Positions 10,089-18,289 of a stretch of DNA of 64,000 nucleotides are shown here, piece by piece. The stretch covers positions 1,302,001 through 1,366,000 of the forward strand of contig NZ_CP124591.1 of assembly GCF_038095555.1 (NCBI RefSeq), read 5' to 3'. The notes below the pieces were generated by a model. It was not told the DNA's origin. It made no database searches and saw nothing but the letters and a program-made list of their open reading frames with translations. Position numbers and translations under genes: made by a program. Each line of letters begins with the position of its first letter. Position 1 is the first letter of the stretch. This DNA comes from Macrococcoides psychrotolerans (GTDB lineage Bacteria; Bacillota; Bacilli; Staphylococcales; Staphylococcaceae).

Positions 10089-11102
10089 TTATTTCCTCTT
10101 TTCATTAACGTATGGCACATTCAGATGTTCATAGGCATGTACAGTTGCAACACGCCCTCGTGCAGTTCTTTCTAGTAAGCCTTTTTGAATCAAGTAAGGT
10201 TCATAAACATCTTCTAAAGTTATGCGTTCTTCTCCTATGGAGACTGCAATCGTATCTAATCCTACTGGTCCACCATTGTAACGTTCGATGATGGCACGTA
10301 AAATCTTGTGATCGATATGGTCAAGTCCATATTGATCCACTTGTAATAGGTTCAATGCATGCGTCGTCATTTCAATATCAATTAGTCCATTATTTCTAAC
10401 TTGTGCAAAATCTCTTACACGCTTTAACAGTCGATTCGCTATTCTTGGAGTACCTCGACTTCTTAGCGCAATTTCCTGTACAGATTGTGCATCTATTGAA
10501 ACCTCAAACACATCTGCTGTTCTTGACACAATATGGGACAAGTCTTTTATCTCATAGTAATCCAATCTCAGATGGACGCCAAATCGATCCCTAAGCGGTG
10601 CTGACAAACTTCCTGCCCGCGTAGTGGCTCCAACAAGCGTAAATGGAGGAAGATCGATTCTGATACTTCGCGCTTCCTCTCCTTTTCCAACTACAATATC
10701 TAAGCAGAAATCTTCCATCGCAGGATAGAGTACTTCTTCTACAACACGTGATATTCTATGAATTTCATCAATGAACAAAACGTCACCCGCATTTAAGCTC
10801 GACAAGATTGCTGCTAAATCTCCTGGTCTTTCAATTGAAGGACCAGATGTAATTTTGATATTGACATCGAGTTCATGCGCAATAATATTCGCGAGCGTCG
10901 TCTTACCTAATCCTGGCGGCCCATAGAGTAGTACATGATCAAGCGCTTCATTTCTGAGCTTTGCAGCTTGAATAAAAACATCAAGATTCTCCTTTATCTT
11001 ATGCTGTCCAATATATTGGGAAAGTCGCTCTGGTCTAAGAGAGAGTTCTTCTTCAACTTCATCATGATCAATTAAATTGTTATCAACGATTCTATCGTCC
11101 AA
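10089..11102 (-). CDS. ruvB: Holliday junction branch-migration ATPase RuvB
   Basis: AAA+ motor of the RuvAB complex, which moves Holliday junctions. The 337-residue protein has Walker A GPPGLGKTT near residue 61-69, Walker B DEIHR and sensor GATTRAG, followed by the winged-helix C-terminal domain. The start is read as TTG, supported by an AAGGATG ribosome site; no in-frame ATG lies close by. It follows ruvA in the standard order. Confidence 0.97.
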   Translation of the reverse strand: MDDRIVDNNLIDHDEVEEELSLRPERLSQYIGQHKIKENLDVFIQAAKLRNEALDHVLLYGPPGLGKTTLANIIAHELDVNIKITSGPSIERPGDLAAILSSLNAGDVLFIDEIHRISRVVEEVLYPAMEDFCLDIVVGKGEEARSIRIDLPPFTLVGATTRAGSLSAPLRDRFGVHLRLDYYEIKDLSHIVSRTADVFEVSIDAQSVQEIALRSRGTPRIANRLLKRVRDFAQVRNNGLIDIEMTTHALNLLQVDQYGLDHIDHKILRAIIERYNGGPVGLDTIAVSIGEERITLEDVYEPYLIQKGLLERTARGRVATVHAYEHLNVPYVNEKRK

Positions 11103-11117
11103 AATAACACATCCTTT

Positions 11118-11699
11118 TTATGACACAAACATCTGCAATCCTTGCTTTACATACTCATCCACACTACTAAACTGTTTTTTCTTGAGCTCTTTTTCAATCT
11201 TAGAAATCTCTCGCTTTGAATATCCTAATGCTTCAAATGCAAGCAATGCTTCGTTTAATAGTGTATCATTTACTTCTTTAAATAATTCACTTTCATCCGT
11301 AATCGTCAATTTACCTTTTAAATCTAGAATGATTTGTCTTGCCGTCTTCTTCCCTATTCCTGGGAATTTAATTAAATAACTTTCACTCTCCGACTCAATT
11401 GCTCTAATAATCTCTTGAGGAGTACTTGTAGCTAATATTGCAAGCGCTGATTTTGGTCCAATTCCTGTTACTTTATTCAAAGCGTTAAACATCGCTTTCT
11501 CTTCCTCATCTTTAAAACCATAGAGTAACTGTGCATCTTCTCTTACAACAAGCTGTGTATGAAGTGTAATCATCTGATTTAACTGATGATTAAACCGGTA
11601 AGGGTTCGGAGTTAGACATTCATATCCTATCCCACTCACTTCAATTACAAGATGCGTTGGCAGTACTGTTATTACTTTACCTTTTAAATATGCGTACAT
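11118..11699 (-). CDS. ruvA: Holliday junction DNA-binding protein RuvA
   Basis: Tetrameric DNA-binding partner of RuvB. The 193-residue protein shows the N-terminal OB fold (MYAYLKGKV), the helix-hairpin-helix segments (KVTGIGPKSALAIL and FPGIGKKTARQII) near residues 80-130, and a C-terminal RuvB-contact domain. An AGGAGG-like site precedes the ATG. It lies 8 bp after the ACT-domain gene and 15 bp before ruvB. Confidence 0.97.
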   Translation of the reverse strand: MYAYLKGKVITVLPTHLVIEVSGIGYECLTPNPYRFNHQLNQMITLHTQLVVREDAQLLYGFKDEEEKAMFNALNKVTGIGPKSALAILATSTPQEIIRAIESESESYLIKFPGIGKKTARQIILDLKGKLTITDESELFKEVNDTLLNEALLAFEALGYSKREISKIEKELKKKQFSSVDEYVKQGLQMFVS

Positions 11700-11707
11700 A
11701 GTTCCTC

Positions 11708-12154
11708 CTATAAACTCATTCCAAGGAGCTTTACATCATTAACATGCTCTATCGAACCAATTGCTTCAATAAGTTCGTTAATTGTCATGTCGATATTTGT
11801 AGCATTCAATGAAATCGTAATGGTCGTCTTCTCTTTAATCGGAATGGTCTGATGTATCGTTAATACTGACCCATTCTGTAACGCAATAAAGGATAGTATC
11901 TTACTTAAAAGTCCGACCTTATCATCCACTTGTACCATTATCGTCAAATTCTTCTCACGCGCCTTTTCATCAACCGGGAAGATCGTATCCTTATATTTAT
12001 AATAAGCGCTTCGTGATAAATCATGTTTTTTAACGGCATCAAAGATAGATAGTTTAGGATTCTTATCGAGTAGATCCTTGATCAATAGTGTCTTCTTTAC
12101 AGATTCAGGCAGTACATCTTCACGTATTAAATAAAATTTCTTTTGTGTCGTCAT
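11708..12154 (-). CDS. ACT domain protein (PheB-like)
   Basis: A 148-residue protein of the PheB/UPF0735 type with a C-terminal ACT fold from about residue 70 (LTIMVQVDDKVGLLSKIL). ACT domains often bind amino acids. In Bacillus the homologue sits between obg and pheA; here pheA is absent from the neighbourhood. The ATG at 12154 is chosen over an upstream GTG because that GTG overlaps the AAGGTG ribosome site. It lies 12 bp after obg. The biochemical role is not established from the sequence. Confidence 0.85.
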   Translation of the reverse strand: MTTQKKFYLIREDVLPESVKKTLLIKDLLDKNPKLSIFDAVKKHDLSRSAYYKYKDTIFPVDEKAREKNLTIMVQVDDKVGLLSKILSFIALQNGSVLTIHQTIPIKEKTTITISLNATNIDMTINELIEAIGSIEHVNDVKLLGMSL

Positions 12155-12166
12155 TAAATACACCTT

Positions 12167-13456
12167 CTATTCAATAAATTCAAATTCACCACGCAGAATA
12201 CGTACTGTATCTCCATTTTTTGCCCCACGTTCACGCAGTGCATCATCGATACCCATCGTACGCATTTGTCTAGCAAAACGGCGCACCGACGCATCTCTTG
12301 TGAAGTCTGTCATCTTGAACAGACGTTCTATCGAGTTACCGCTTACGACATATGCACCGTCGTCATCACGCGTAATTTCAAAATGATCCACTGATTTCTC
12401 ATGTTTATACATGACACGATGAACTGCACTCGCTTCTTCATCTAGATCATAATCGATATCTTTCGTTTCATCTAATATATCGGCGGTTTTATATAGTAAT
12501 GTATCAATATTTTGATACGTTGCCGCACTCAGTTCGATGATTTCAACGTCTTCTTCCAATTTAGATTTAAATTCCTGTAAATATTCCTCAGCATTTGGCA
12601 TATCCATCTTGTTCGCTACAATAATTTGAGGACGACGCGCAAGCTTTTCATTATATTGCTTCAATTCTTTGTTTATCGTTGTATAGTCTTCAAATGGATC
12701 ACGACCATCCGTACGTCCCATATCGATCATGTGGATAATAACACGCGTACGCTCAACATGTTTAAGAAACTGATGTCCAAGCCCAACACCTTCTGATGCT
12801 CCTTCTATTAACCCTGGAAGGTCCGCCATCACAAAACTACGTTGATCTTTCGTCTGAACTACACCAAGATTTGGTTTAATCGTAGTAAAGTGATAGGCAC
12901 CGATCTTAGGCTTTGCTTTAGAAACAATCGATAGTAAAGTAGATTTACCTACACTTGGATACCCAACGAGGCCAACATCTGCCAGTAACTTTAATTCGAG
13001 TGAAACTTCTATTTCCTCACCCGGTTCACCATTCTCACAGAAGTCAGGTGCAGGGTTACTTGCAGATGCGAAGCGGGAATTTCCTCGTCCACCACGACCG
13101 CCACGTGCAACTACTGCACGCTGTTCATGTGTCACCAAATCTGCAATAATTTCACCCGTCTCTGCATTTTTGATAACTGTGCCAGGCGGAACTTTTAACA
13201 CTAGATCTTTCGCTCCGCGACCATGCATATTGCTCGACTGTCCATTTTCACCTTGTTCCGCTTTAAACATACGTTGAAATCTGAAATCAAGCAGTGTTCT
13301 GAGACCCTCATCTACTTCAAATACAATTGAGGCACCCTTTCCACCATCCCCACCTGATGGTCCACCGAGTGGAACATATTTTTCACGACGATAAGCAACG
13401 ATTCCGTTACCACCATCTCCTGCTTTTAAATTAATCTTTACCTGATCTATAAACAT
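12167..13456 (-). CDS. obg: Obg family GTPase
   Basis: Essential GTPase linked to 50S ribosome assembly and stress signalling. The 429-residue protein has the Gly-rich Obg domain (1-158), then the G domain with P-loop GYPSVGKSTLL near 165-175, DLPG, NKMD, and a C-terminal OCT domain. Its ATG directly follows the TAA of the Spo0B-like gene, an arrangement that couples the two. In Bacillus, obg likewise follows spo0B. Confidence 0.97.
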   Translation of the reverse strand: MFIDQVKINLKAGDGGNGIVAYRREKYVPLGGPSGGDGGKGASIVFEVDEGLRTLLDFRFQRMFKAEQGENGQSSNMHGRGAKDLVLKVPPGTVIKNAETGEIIADLVTHEQRAVVARGGRGGRGNSRFASASNPAPDFCENGEPGEEIEVSLELKLLADVGLVGYPSVGKSTLLSIVSKAKPKIGAYHFTTIKPNLGVVQTKDQRSFVMADLPGLIEGASEGVGLGHQFLKHVERTRVIIHMIDMGRTDGRDPFEDYTTINKELKQYNEKLARRPQIIVANKMDMPNAEEYLQEFKSKLEEDVEIIELSAATYQNIDTLLYKTADILDETKDIDYDLDEEASAVHRVMYKHEKSVDHFEITRDDDGAYVVSGNSIERLFKMTDFTRDASVRRFARQMRTMGIDDALRERGAKNGDTVRILRGEFEFIE

Positions 13457-13945
13457 TTAGACACCTCTTTTATTTATTTCATATTCATATTCTACTAAAT
13501 TCTGATTCATTTCAGTTATTGCCGGATGTATCGCTTTATCCATAATCCTCCCTGTTAAAACAAATAACAGTTCAAATGCAGCTTCAGTTTCAAAGATACT
13601 GATCGTTATCAGTCCCTTTTCTTCAATACGATGTCCGGCATCTGCAAACACATCATTAAATATTGACGAAACACGCCTATCATATAAGCCAATTGCACTT
13701 GATAGCGTACCTATTTCAAATGCGAAGTCAAATTTATGCTGTTCTATTTTGTATCGTATGTAACAATCAATCGTCTGATTTAATGGCAACTTTAAAAAGT
13801 CTTGTTCATCTTTAAATGACATGACAACGCTTTGTATAAGTCTATCTCTTTTCTCATGTTCTCCGAGCTGTGTATATGTATCTATCAACTGCAATTGGTT
13901 TGCAAAATCATGTTTCATCTTAAAGTATATATCTCGGCGATTCAT
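13457..13945 (-). CDS. Spo0B-like phosphotransferase-fold protein
   Basis: A 162-residue protein. The segment KHDFANQLQLI (H12) matches the phosphorylated-histidine helix of Spo0B and Spo0B-type sensor kinases, where the motif is close to HDxxNxLQ. The rest would be the degenerate ATPase-like domain seen in Spo0B. Its position between rpmA and obg is exactly that of spo0B in Bacillus. Start ATG at 13945 is chosen for its GAGGTGAGG ribosome site; longer in-frame readings run back into the terminator region. No Spo0F, Spo0A or sporulation gene is visible in this window. Function is inferred only; it may have lost the His-Asp relay role. Confidence 0.75.
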   Translation of the reverse strand: MNRRDIYFKMKHDFANQLQLIDTYTQLGEHEKRDRLIQSVVMSFKDEQDFLKLPLNQTIDCYIRYKIEQHKFDFAFEIGTLSSAIGLYDRRVSSIFNDVFADAGHRIEEKGLITISIFETEAAFELLFVLTGRIMDKAIHPAITEMNQNLVEYEYEINKRGV

Positions 13946-13962
13946 TTCCTCACCTCTTATAT

Positions 13963-13968
13963 AGTATA
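13963..13968 (-). promoter_or_regulatory. extended -10 promoter of the obg operon
   Basis: The minus strand reads TGTTATACT, an extended -10 element, about 18 bp before the Spo0B-like ATG. A good -35 is not visible. It follows two terminators, so the downstream genes need their own promoter. The predicted leader is very short. Confidence 0.5.
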
Positions 13969-14017
13969 ACATGGAATAACACTTTGTATACGTCAGACGA
14001 ACACTATTATGTGTGAT

Positions 14018-14063
14018 AAAAAAAGGACAGCATACAAAATCATTGAGGATTTTGTACATGTCC
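14018..14063 (-). terminator. second terminator after rpmA
   Basis: A stem from 14025-14040 with 14049-14063, with one small bulge, followed by seven T residues on the minus strand. This is the distal one of two tandem terminators. Confidence 0.85.
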
Positions 14064-14080
14064 GGTATTAAATAAAATGA

Positions 14081-14110
14081 AAAAGGACTTGAGACAACTG
14101 TCCCAAGTCC
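14081..14110 (-). terminator. first terminator after rpmA
   Basis: A 12-bp stem (14085-14096 with 14099-14110, one mismatch and a very tight loop) followed by a T-rich run on the minus strand, 11 bp past the rpmA stop. Confidence 0.8.
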
Positions 14111-14121
14111 CACGATTCACA

Positions 14122-14406
14122 TTATTTCGCTTCAGCGTATACTGATACTTTCTTTTTGTCGCGTCCGAAACGTTCGAATTTAACAACGCCATCAATTTTA
14201 GCGTAAAGCGTATCATCTCCACCACGACCTACGTTCTCACCAGCAAAAATTTTAGTACCGCGTTGACGGTATAAAATTGAACCACCAGTTACGAATTGAC
14301 CGTCAGCACGTTTAGCACCTAAACGTTTTGATTCAGAGTCACGACCGTTACGTGTAGAACCTACCCCTTTTTTCGATGCGAAGAATTGTAAGTTTAATTT
14401 TAACAT
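14122..14406 (-). CDS. rpmA: 50S ribosomal protein L27
   Basis: Large-subunit protein reaching the peptidyl transferase centre. The 94-residue precursor starts with the Firmicute-type extension MLKLNLQFF before ASKKG; in staphylococci this extension is removed by the Prp protease after the Phe-Phe. The gene for Prp lies directly upstream, 10 bp away. The remaining sequence (GSTRNGRDSESKRLG and so on) is strongly conserved L27. Two terminators follow. Confidence 0.98.
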   Translation of the reverse strand: MLKLNLQFFASKKGVGSTRNGRDSESKRLGAKRADGQFVTGGSILYRQRGTKIFAGENVGRGGDDTLYAKIDGVVKFERFGRDKKKVSVYAEAK

Positions 14407-14416
14407 GAGTTACACC

Positions 14417-14737
14417 TCACTTATAATTTAATTTTATATACTGTCCGTATTCAGCTTCAATTGTCTGTAGCGACACGAGCATTGACTGTATGATCAGTTG
14501 CGCTTCCTTATTATTAAGGTCTACAACTCTAGCAGTAAAATAACCGCCATCATCTGCATAATCAATATCGGGTCTTTCATCTGTCAAACCCATAACTGCA
14601 TTCATACTACCAAATACAACTGCTGATGCGCCCGCACACACAAGATCCTGCCCATGAGGTGCGCTATCCGCATGGCCTTCCATAGTAAACTCAGTTACTT
14701 GTCCATCTTCATTGACCAAGACGGTAACATTAATCAT
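14417..14737 (-). CDS. prp: ribosomal-processing cysteine protease Prp
   Basis: Cysteine protease that removes the N-terminal extension of L27, required in staphylococci for ribosome assembly. The 106-residue protein (YsxB family) keeps the catalytic pair H22 (in EGHAD) and C34 (in LVCAGAS). Its ATG shares one base with the rplU stop (TAATG), so translation is coupled to L21, and its substrate gene rpmA follows. Confidence 0.95.
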   Translation of the reverse strand: MINVTVLVNEDGQVTEFTMEGHADSAPHGQDLVCAGASAVVFGSMNAVMGLTDERPDIDYADDGGYFTARVVDLNNKEAQLIIQSMLVSLQTIEAEYGQYIKLNYK

Positions 14738-15045
14738 TATGCGTTAATCGCTTCAATAACTAATTTTGTGTAAGGTTGACGATGACCTTGTTTACGTTTG
14801 TAGTTTTTCTTTGGTTTGTATTTGAATACAGTGATTTTTTTACCGCGACCGTGTTTTTCAACCTTCGCTGTAACAGTAGCACCTTCAACTACAGGTGAAC
14901 CAACTTTAACTGTTTCTCCACCAACCATTAATACTTGATCAAACGTGAATGTTGAACCTTCTTCTGCGTTTAATTTCTCAACCCAGATTTCTTGACCTTG
15001 CTCAACTTTTAATTGTTTTCCACCAGTTTCAATAATTGCAAACAT
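14737..15045 (-). CDS. rplU: 50S ribosomal protein L21
   Basis: A 102-residue large-subunit protein. MFAIIETGGKQ at the N-terminus and the basic tail with KKNYKRKQGHRQPYT are diagnostic. A good AGGAGGTG ribosome site is present. First gene of the rplU-prp-rpmA operon, with its own promoter and a structured leader. Confidence 0.98.
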   Translation of the reverse strand: MFAIIETGGKQLKVEQGQEIWVEKLNAEEGSTFTFDQVLMVGGETVKVGSPVVEGATVTAKVEKHGRGKKITVFKYKPKKNYKRKQGHRQPYTKLVIEAINA

Positions 15046-15049
15046 ACTT

Positions 15050-15145
15050 GCACCTCCTATTATTTATAAGTCACGCCATCTTTAGGTGGATCACTCACTT
15101 AAACCTAAAGTTGTGCGGTTGTATGTAGCTTGAAACTACTCAACT
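15050..15145 (-). promoter_or_regulatory. L21 leader RNA (putative)
   Basis: The 5' untranslated region of rplU, about 95 nt, can fold into at least two hairpins: a GTAG/CTAC stem with a short loop (around 15117-15138) and a TTTAGGT/ACCTAAA stem (around 15078-15110). Firmicute rplU genes commonly carry an autoregulatory L21 leader here, so this region is a plausible member. I could not test it against a covariance model. Confidence 0.55.
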
Positions 15146-15150
15146 TCAAT

Positions 15151-15179
15151 ATGATATCATCAGAAATGTAAATAGTCAA
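15151..15179 (-). promoter_or_regulatory. sigma-A promoter of rplU-prp-rpmA
   Basis: TTGACT (15174-15179), a 17-bp spacer and TATCAT (15151-15156) on the minus strand. Transcription would start near 15144, giving the structured leader. Confidence 0.8.
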
Positions 15180-15181
15180 TT

Positions 15182-15685
15182 TTAAATTGTATATTTATCT
15201 AATATTTTAAGAAGTATCGGAAACACAATGATAATAAACAGGAAATTAATAAGTAATGTCGGAATTAAATGCGCGAAAACAAATCCAAAACCACCTGTTG
15301 TGGCCAGCCCAAGTACCTTAACTGTTATAAACTTAAAGCTTTCGAATAACAATACAAATAACAGCAATAAAGCAATCATCATCTTTAAGTCTTTATAAAA
15401 AACTTTAAAGAGCTGGTCCATCAGCAACACTGCAATAATAAATCCAAATGTATAGAGCCCGTATATATTGCCAATGTAAATGTCACATAGAATACCAAAT
15501 AAAATGGCTAAGATCAGTGCAATTTTCGGATTCTTATATACCGTTAGTATCAGCAAGTATATTAATACGAGGTGGGGTATAAAGTAGAGCTCATATCCAA
15601 AGAAGTTTATAGGCATAAATGTCGTTATTAAATTATTTATAAGTAACAGCAACAATCCGATAGCAGGAAAAATAATGATTTGCAT
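15182..15685 (-). CDS. mreD: rod shape-determining protein MreD
   Basis: A 167-residue, very hydrophobic protein with about five membrane segments, matching MreD in length and in position after mreC. MreD belongs to the peripheral cell-wall elongation machinery. The start ATG overlaps the mreC stop by one base. No mreB gene is in the window, as expected in cocci, where MreCD persist without MreB. Confidence 0.9.
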   Translation of the reverse strand: MQIIIFPAIGLLLLLINNLITTFMPINFFGYELYFIPHLVLIYLLILTVYKNPKIALILAILFGILCDIYIGNIYGLYTFGFIIAVLLMDQLFKVFYKDLKMMIALLLLFVLLFESFKFITVKVLGLATTGGFGFVFAHLIPTLLINFLFIIIVFPILLKILDKYTI

Positions 15686-16548
15686 TACTCTCCACTTCCT
15701 TCAAGCGTAACAGCTTTGGGACTTTTCTTCGCGATATATACTTGGGAAAGACCTTTTAAATCTGCGGAAGTTTCAACATACGCAATCTGGCTAAGACCAT
15801 ACTCATCATTTTCTACTTTTTTAACTTTCCCTATAAGAATTCCTTTAGGAAACTGACCTCCAAGTCCACTTGTCACAACTCTCGTTCCAACTTTAACTTT
15901 AACGTTATTATCAATGTCAGAAATTACCAGCAAGTTCTTCTTATCATCAAAATGGTCTACCATACCGAAGATTTCTTCAGCACCCTGCTGAAGCGTGACA
16001 CTAATTTTACTTGCTTTAACATTTGAAGTAATCATTTCCACTTGTGATGAGTAGCTATTTACTTTCTTTAGTCGACCGACCAATCCTTCAGTCGTAATTA
16101 CAGCCATATTCTCTTTGAAACCGGAAGATTTCCCTTTATTAATGATCATCGTATTCATCCACTGATCATGATTTCTACTGATGACAGTTGAAATTTCAGG
16201 CTCATAGATGGAAATACTTTCTGTCTTTAAGGCATGACGTAATTCTTGGTTCTCTTTATCAAGCCTATAGTTATCAGCTTCCACCTGCTCAAACCCCTTT
16301 ATCTTTTGTTTGAGCTTCTTATTTTCTTCATTAGCATTCCACATATGTATTACATTGCTGAAGTTCGATGTTACAAACATAGCAGGATAGGATACAATAC
16401 GCTGACCAGCTGCAACGGTATCTCCAGCAAATGCTTCTGCTGTAGAAGTTGCGCGCTCTTTTAAAGATACACCGACTAATACGATAAAGACAATCAGCCC
16501 GAATAAAATAAAGACCAGTTTATTTCTTTTGTAGAAATTAGGCAACAT
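15685..16548 (-). CDS. mreC: rod shape-determining protein MreC
   Basis: A bitopic membrane protein of 287 residues: an N-terminal membrane segment (about 9-28), a coiled coil (about 75-105, rich in Lys/Glu/Leu), then the beta-domain region with VITTEGLVGRLKKV and VVTSGLGGQFPKGILIG. The ATG at 16548 is preferred to an upstream in-frame GTG because the GAGGTG ribosome site includes that GTG. Cotranscribed with mreD; a NagZ-like lipoprotein gene precedes it. Confidence 0.92.
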   Translation of the reverse strand: MLPNFYKRNKLVFILFGLIVFIVLVGVSLKERATSTAEAFAGDTVAAGQRIVSYPAMFVTSNFSNVIHMWNANEENKKLKQKIKGFEQVEADNYRLDKENQELRHALKTESISIYEPEISTVISRNHDQWMNTMIINKGKSSGFKENMAVITTEGLVGRLKKVNSYSSQVEMITSNVKASKISVTLQQGAEEIFGMVDHFDDKKNLLVISDIDNNVKVKVGTRVVTSGLGGQFPKGILIGKVKKVENDEYGLSQIAYVETSADLKGLSQVYIAKKSPKAVTLEGSGE

Positions 16549-16577
16549 TAACACCTCATTATAGAATATTCAATATA

Positions 16578-17717
16578 TTATAAGATACCATATTTAAGCT
16601 TTAATCTGATTATTTTTTCATTATTTTCATCAATTATTTTTTTATCTATATTGCCTTTTTCAACATTCGATTTAACATATTGAATCAGTGTATCAACATC
16701 TACAGCATCACTTCCGATGAGCATGATTGTCTCACCTGACTGAAGCCCACGAACAACTGCCTCATTCAAAGAATAGCGATTACTGATTGCACCCATATTT
16801 AGATCATCTGAAATGATAACGCCTTTATACCCGAGCCTTTTCTTTAATATATTTGTCACAATTTCTTTACTGATAGATGCCGGGTAGTTATTATCGATGC
16901 TCGGAAATGAAATATGGCTGACCATTATCATATCGATGCCATCATCAATATGTCGTTTAAATGGAAGCAGTTCGAACTTCATAAGCTCATCAAGTGATTT
17001 ATTGCTCACAGGTAGTGTCACGTGACTATCTGCAACCGTATCTCCATGTCCTGGAAAGTGTTTGCCACTCGTAATGATTCCGCTATCGTTTATGCCTCGA
17101 CGAAACGAACGACTCATGTCCGACACTGTATTTGCATCGTGACCAAAACTTCTGTCTCCAATTACTTTATTCACTGGATTGCTCCAAATATCCAGTACAG
17201 GTGCAAAGTCCAGATTAAATCCCATACGTTTCACATTTTCTCCAATATATCTCCCCTGCTGATATGCATACTGTTTATCATGCGATAAACCTATTGTGTA
17301 GGCGGATTCAATATTTTGTATAGAAGCTGGCAATCGATTCACTCTGCCGCCTTCTTGATCTATTCCGATAAACATCGGTATGTCAGTGGCATTGTGAAAG
17401 ATATCCCGATTCAGTTGCGTTACTTGAGATTCATTCACTATATTTCTCTTAAACAAAATAACACCACCAATTTTGCGAGCAGAGTATCTTTTTAAGGCTG
17501 CATTATAATCCGTACCGTTAAAGCCCAGCACGAGCTGTTGCGCTATCTTTTCTTCAAGTGTCATTGAACTTGCGTAATAAGTGGTCAGATCAACATGTGA
17601 TAACTTCTGTATTTCAACGATAGGATGTTGTACTTTAGCTATTTTATGATTATTGCATGCAGTTAATATTAAAAAGACAGGAATAAGTAGAATTAAAATA
17701 AAGTGATTGTGTTTCAT
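16578..17717 (-). CDS. nagZ: beta-N-acetylhexosaminidase lipoprotein (NagZ-like, GH3)
   Basis: Family 3 glycoside hydrolase that removes N-acetylglucosamine from muropeptides. The 379-residue protein has a lipoprotein signal (LILTAC, lipidated Cys near 21), so it acts outside the membrane. The family motif KHFPGHGDT with the following DSH holds the catalytic Asp-His pair, and SDDLNM carries the nucleophile Asp. GVILFKRN near residue 88-95 is also typical. It lies 23 bp before mreC, so wall turnover and wall elongation genes may be expressed together. Confidence 0.88.
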   Translation of the reverse strand: MKHNHFILILLIPVFLILTACNNHKIAKVQHPIVEIQKLSHVDLTTYYASSMTLEEKIAQQLVLGFNGTDYNAALKRYSARKIGGVILFKRNIVNESQVTQLNRDIFHNATDIPMFIGIDQEGGRVNRLPASIQNIESAYTIGLSHDKQYAYQQGRYIGENVKRMGFNLDFAPVLDIWSNPVNKVIGDRSFGHDANTVSDMSRSFRRGINDSGIITSGKHFPGHGDTVADSHVTLPVSNKSLDELMKFELLPFKRHIDDGIDMIMVSHISFPSIDNNYPASISKEIVTNILKKRLGYKGVIISDDLNMGAISNRYSLNEAVVRGLQSGETIMLIGSDAVDVDTLIQYVKSNVEKGNIDKKIIDENNEKIIRLKLKYGIL

Positions 17718-17750
17718 ATATTCTCCTAGTTCATAGTGTGGGACTTATGA

Positions 17751-17777
17751 ATGATAACATTCTAAGTTATATTTCAA
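17751..17777 (-). promoter_or_regulatory. possible promoter of nagZ-mreC-mreD
   Basis: TTGAAA (17772-17777) and TATCAT (17751-17756) on the minus strand, the latter with an extended TG. The 15-bp spacer is short, so this is tentative. Confidence 0.4.
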
Positions 17778-17786
17778 GTTGTTTAT

Positions 17787-17843
17787 AAAAAAAACAAGAA
17801 CTATACAGAAAATAACATACATTTTCTATGCATAGTTCAAGTT
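17787..17843 (-). terminator. terminator of the ABC-GNAT operon
   Basis: A long stem with small bulges (17793-17813 with 17821-17843) followed by a T-tract on the minus strand, downstream of the 136-residue membrane protein gene. Confidence 0.75.
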
Positions 17844-17869
17844 ATATTATTGGTGTATTTATCATACCA

Positions 17870-18280
17870 TTAATAGGCTGAAATATCCTTTAATTCAATT
17901 CTTTGACTGCGTTTTGTTAATGCTTGATCCAGCGCATACTCATCAGCATAAACTTGTACTTGCTGTTCCCCAAATCGATAGAGAATATAATCATTACCAC
18001 GCTTACCAGCCAGATATTCATCGTTATACCCCATTAAACTTAAACCTGAAACTGCCATAAACTCCTGCTTGTCCATGAAATTAAATGCATTTTTAACTTG
18101 AGATAAAGGAATATTTCTAAATAATGCATTATCTTCGAGGTTGTATGTGACTGCTTCTCTTTCATTCTCTGGTTGATTCGGATTATTTGCAAACGGATTG
18201 AGCTGTATAATTAAATATATCATGATACATACAGTCACAATCAGTGTTAATTTTATTATTGCTTTCAAAAACTTAAACAT
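17870..18280 (-). CDS. small membrane-anchored protein of unknown function
   Basis: A 136-residue protein with one N-terminal membrane segment (about 8-27) and a soluble C-terminal part of about 105 residues. It resembles short staphylococcal proteins of unknown function found near mreCD (possibly the DUF4930 group, from memory and not tested). It lies 9 bp after the GNAT gene and is closed off by a terminator, so it is the last gene of the ABC exporter operon. Confidence 0.7.
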   Translation of the reverse strand: MFKFLKAIIKLTLIVTVCIMIYLIIQLNPFANNPNQPENEREAVTYNLEDNALFRNIPLSQVKNAFNFMDKQEFMAVSGLSLMGYNDEYLAGKRGNDYILYRFGEQQVQVYADEYALDQALTKRSQRIELKDISAY

Positions 18281-18289
18281 TCGGACCCC

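Noticed and set aside
13946..14113. Longer reading of the Spo0B-like gene starting at 14113
   Set aside because: The added part runs through the terminator and promoter region, has odd composition, and lacks a ribosome site; ATG 13945 has an excellent one.
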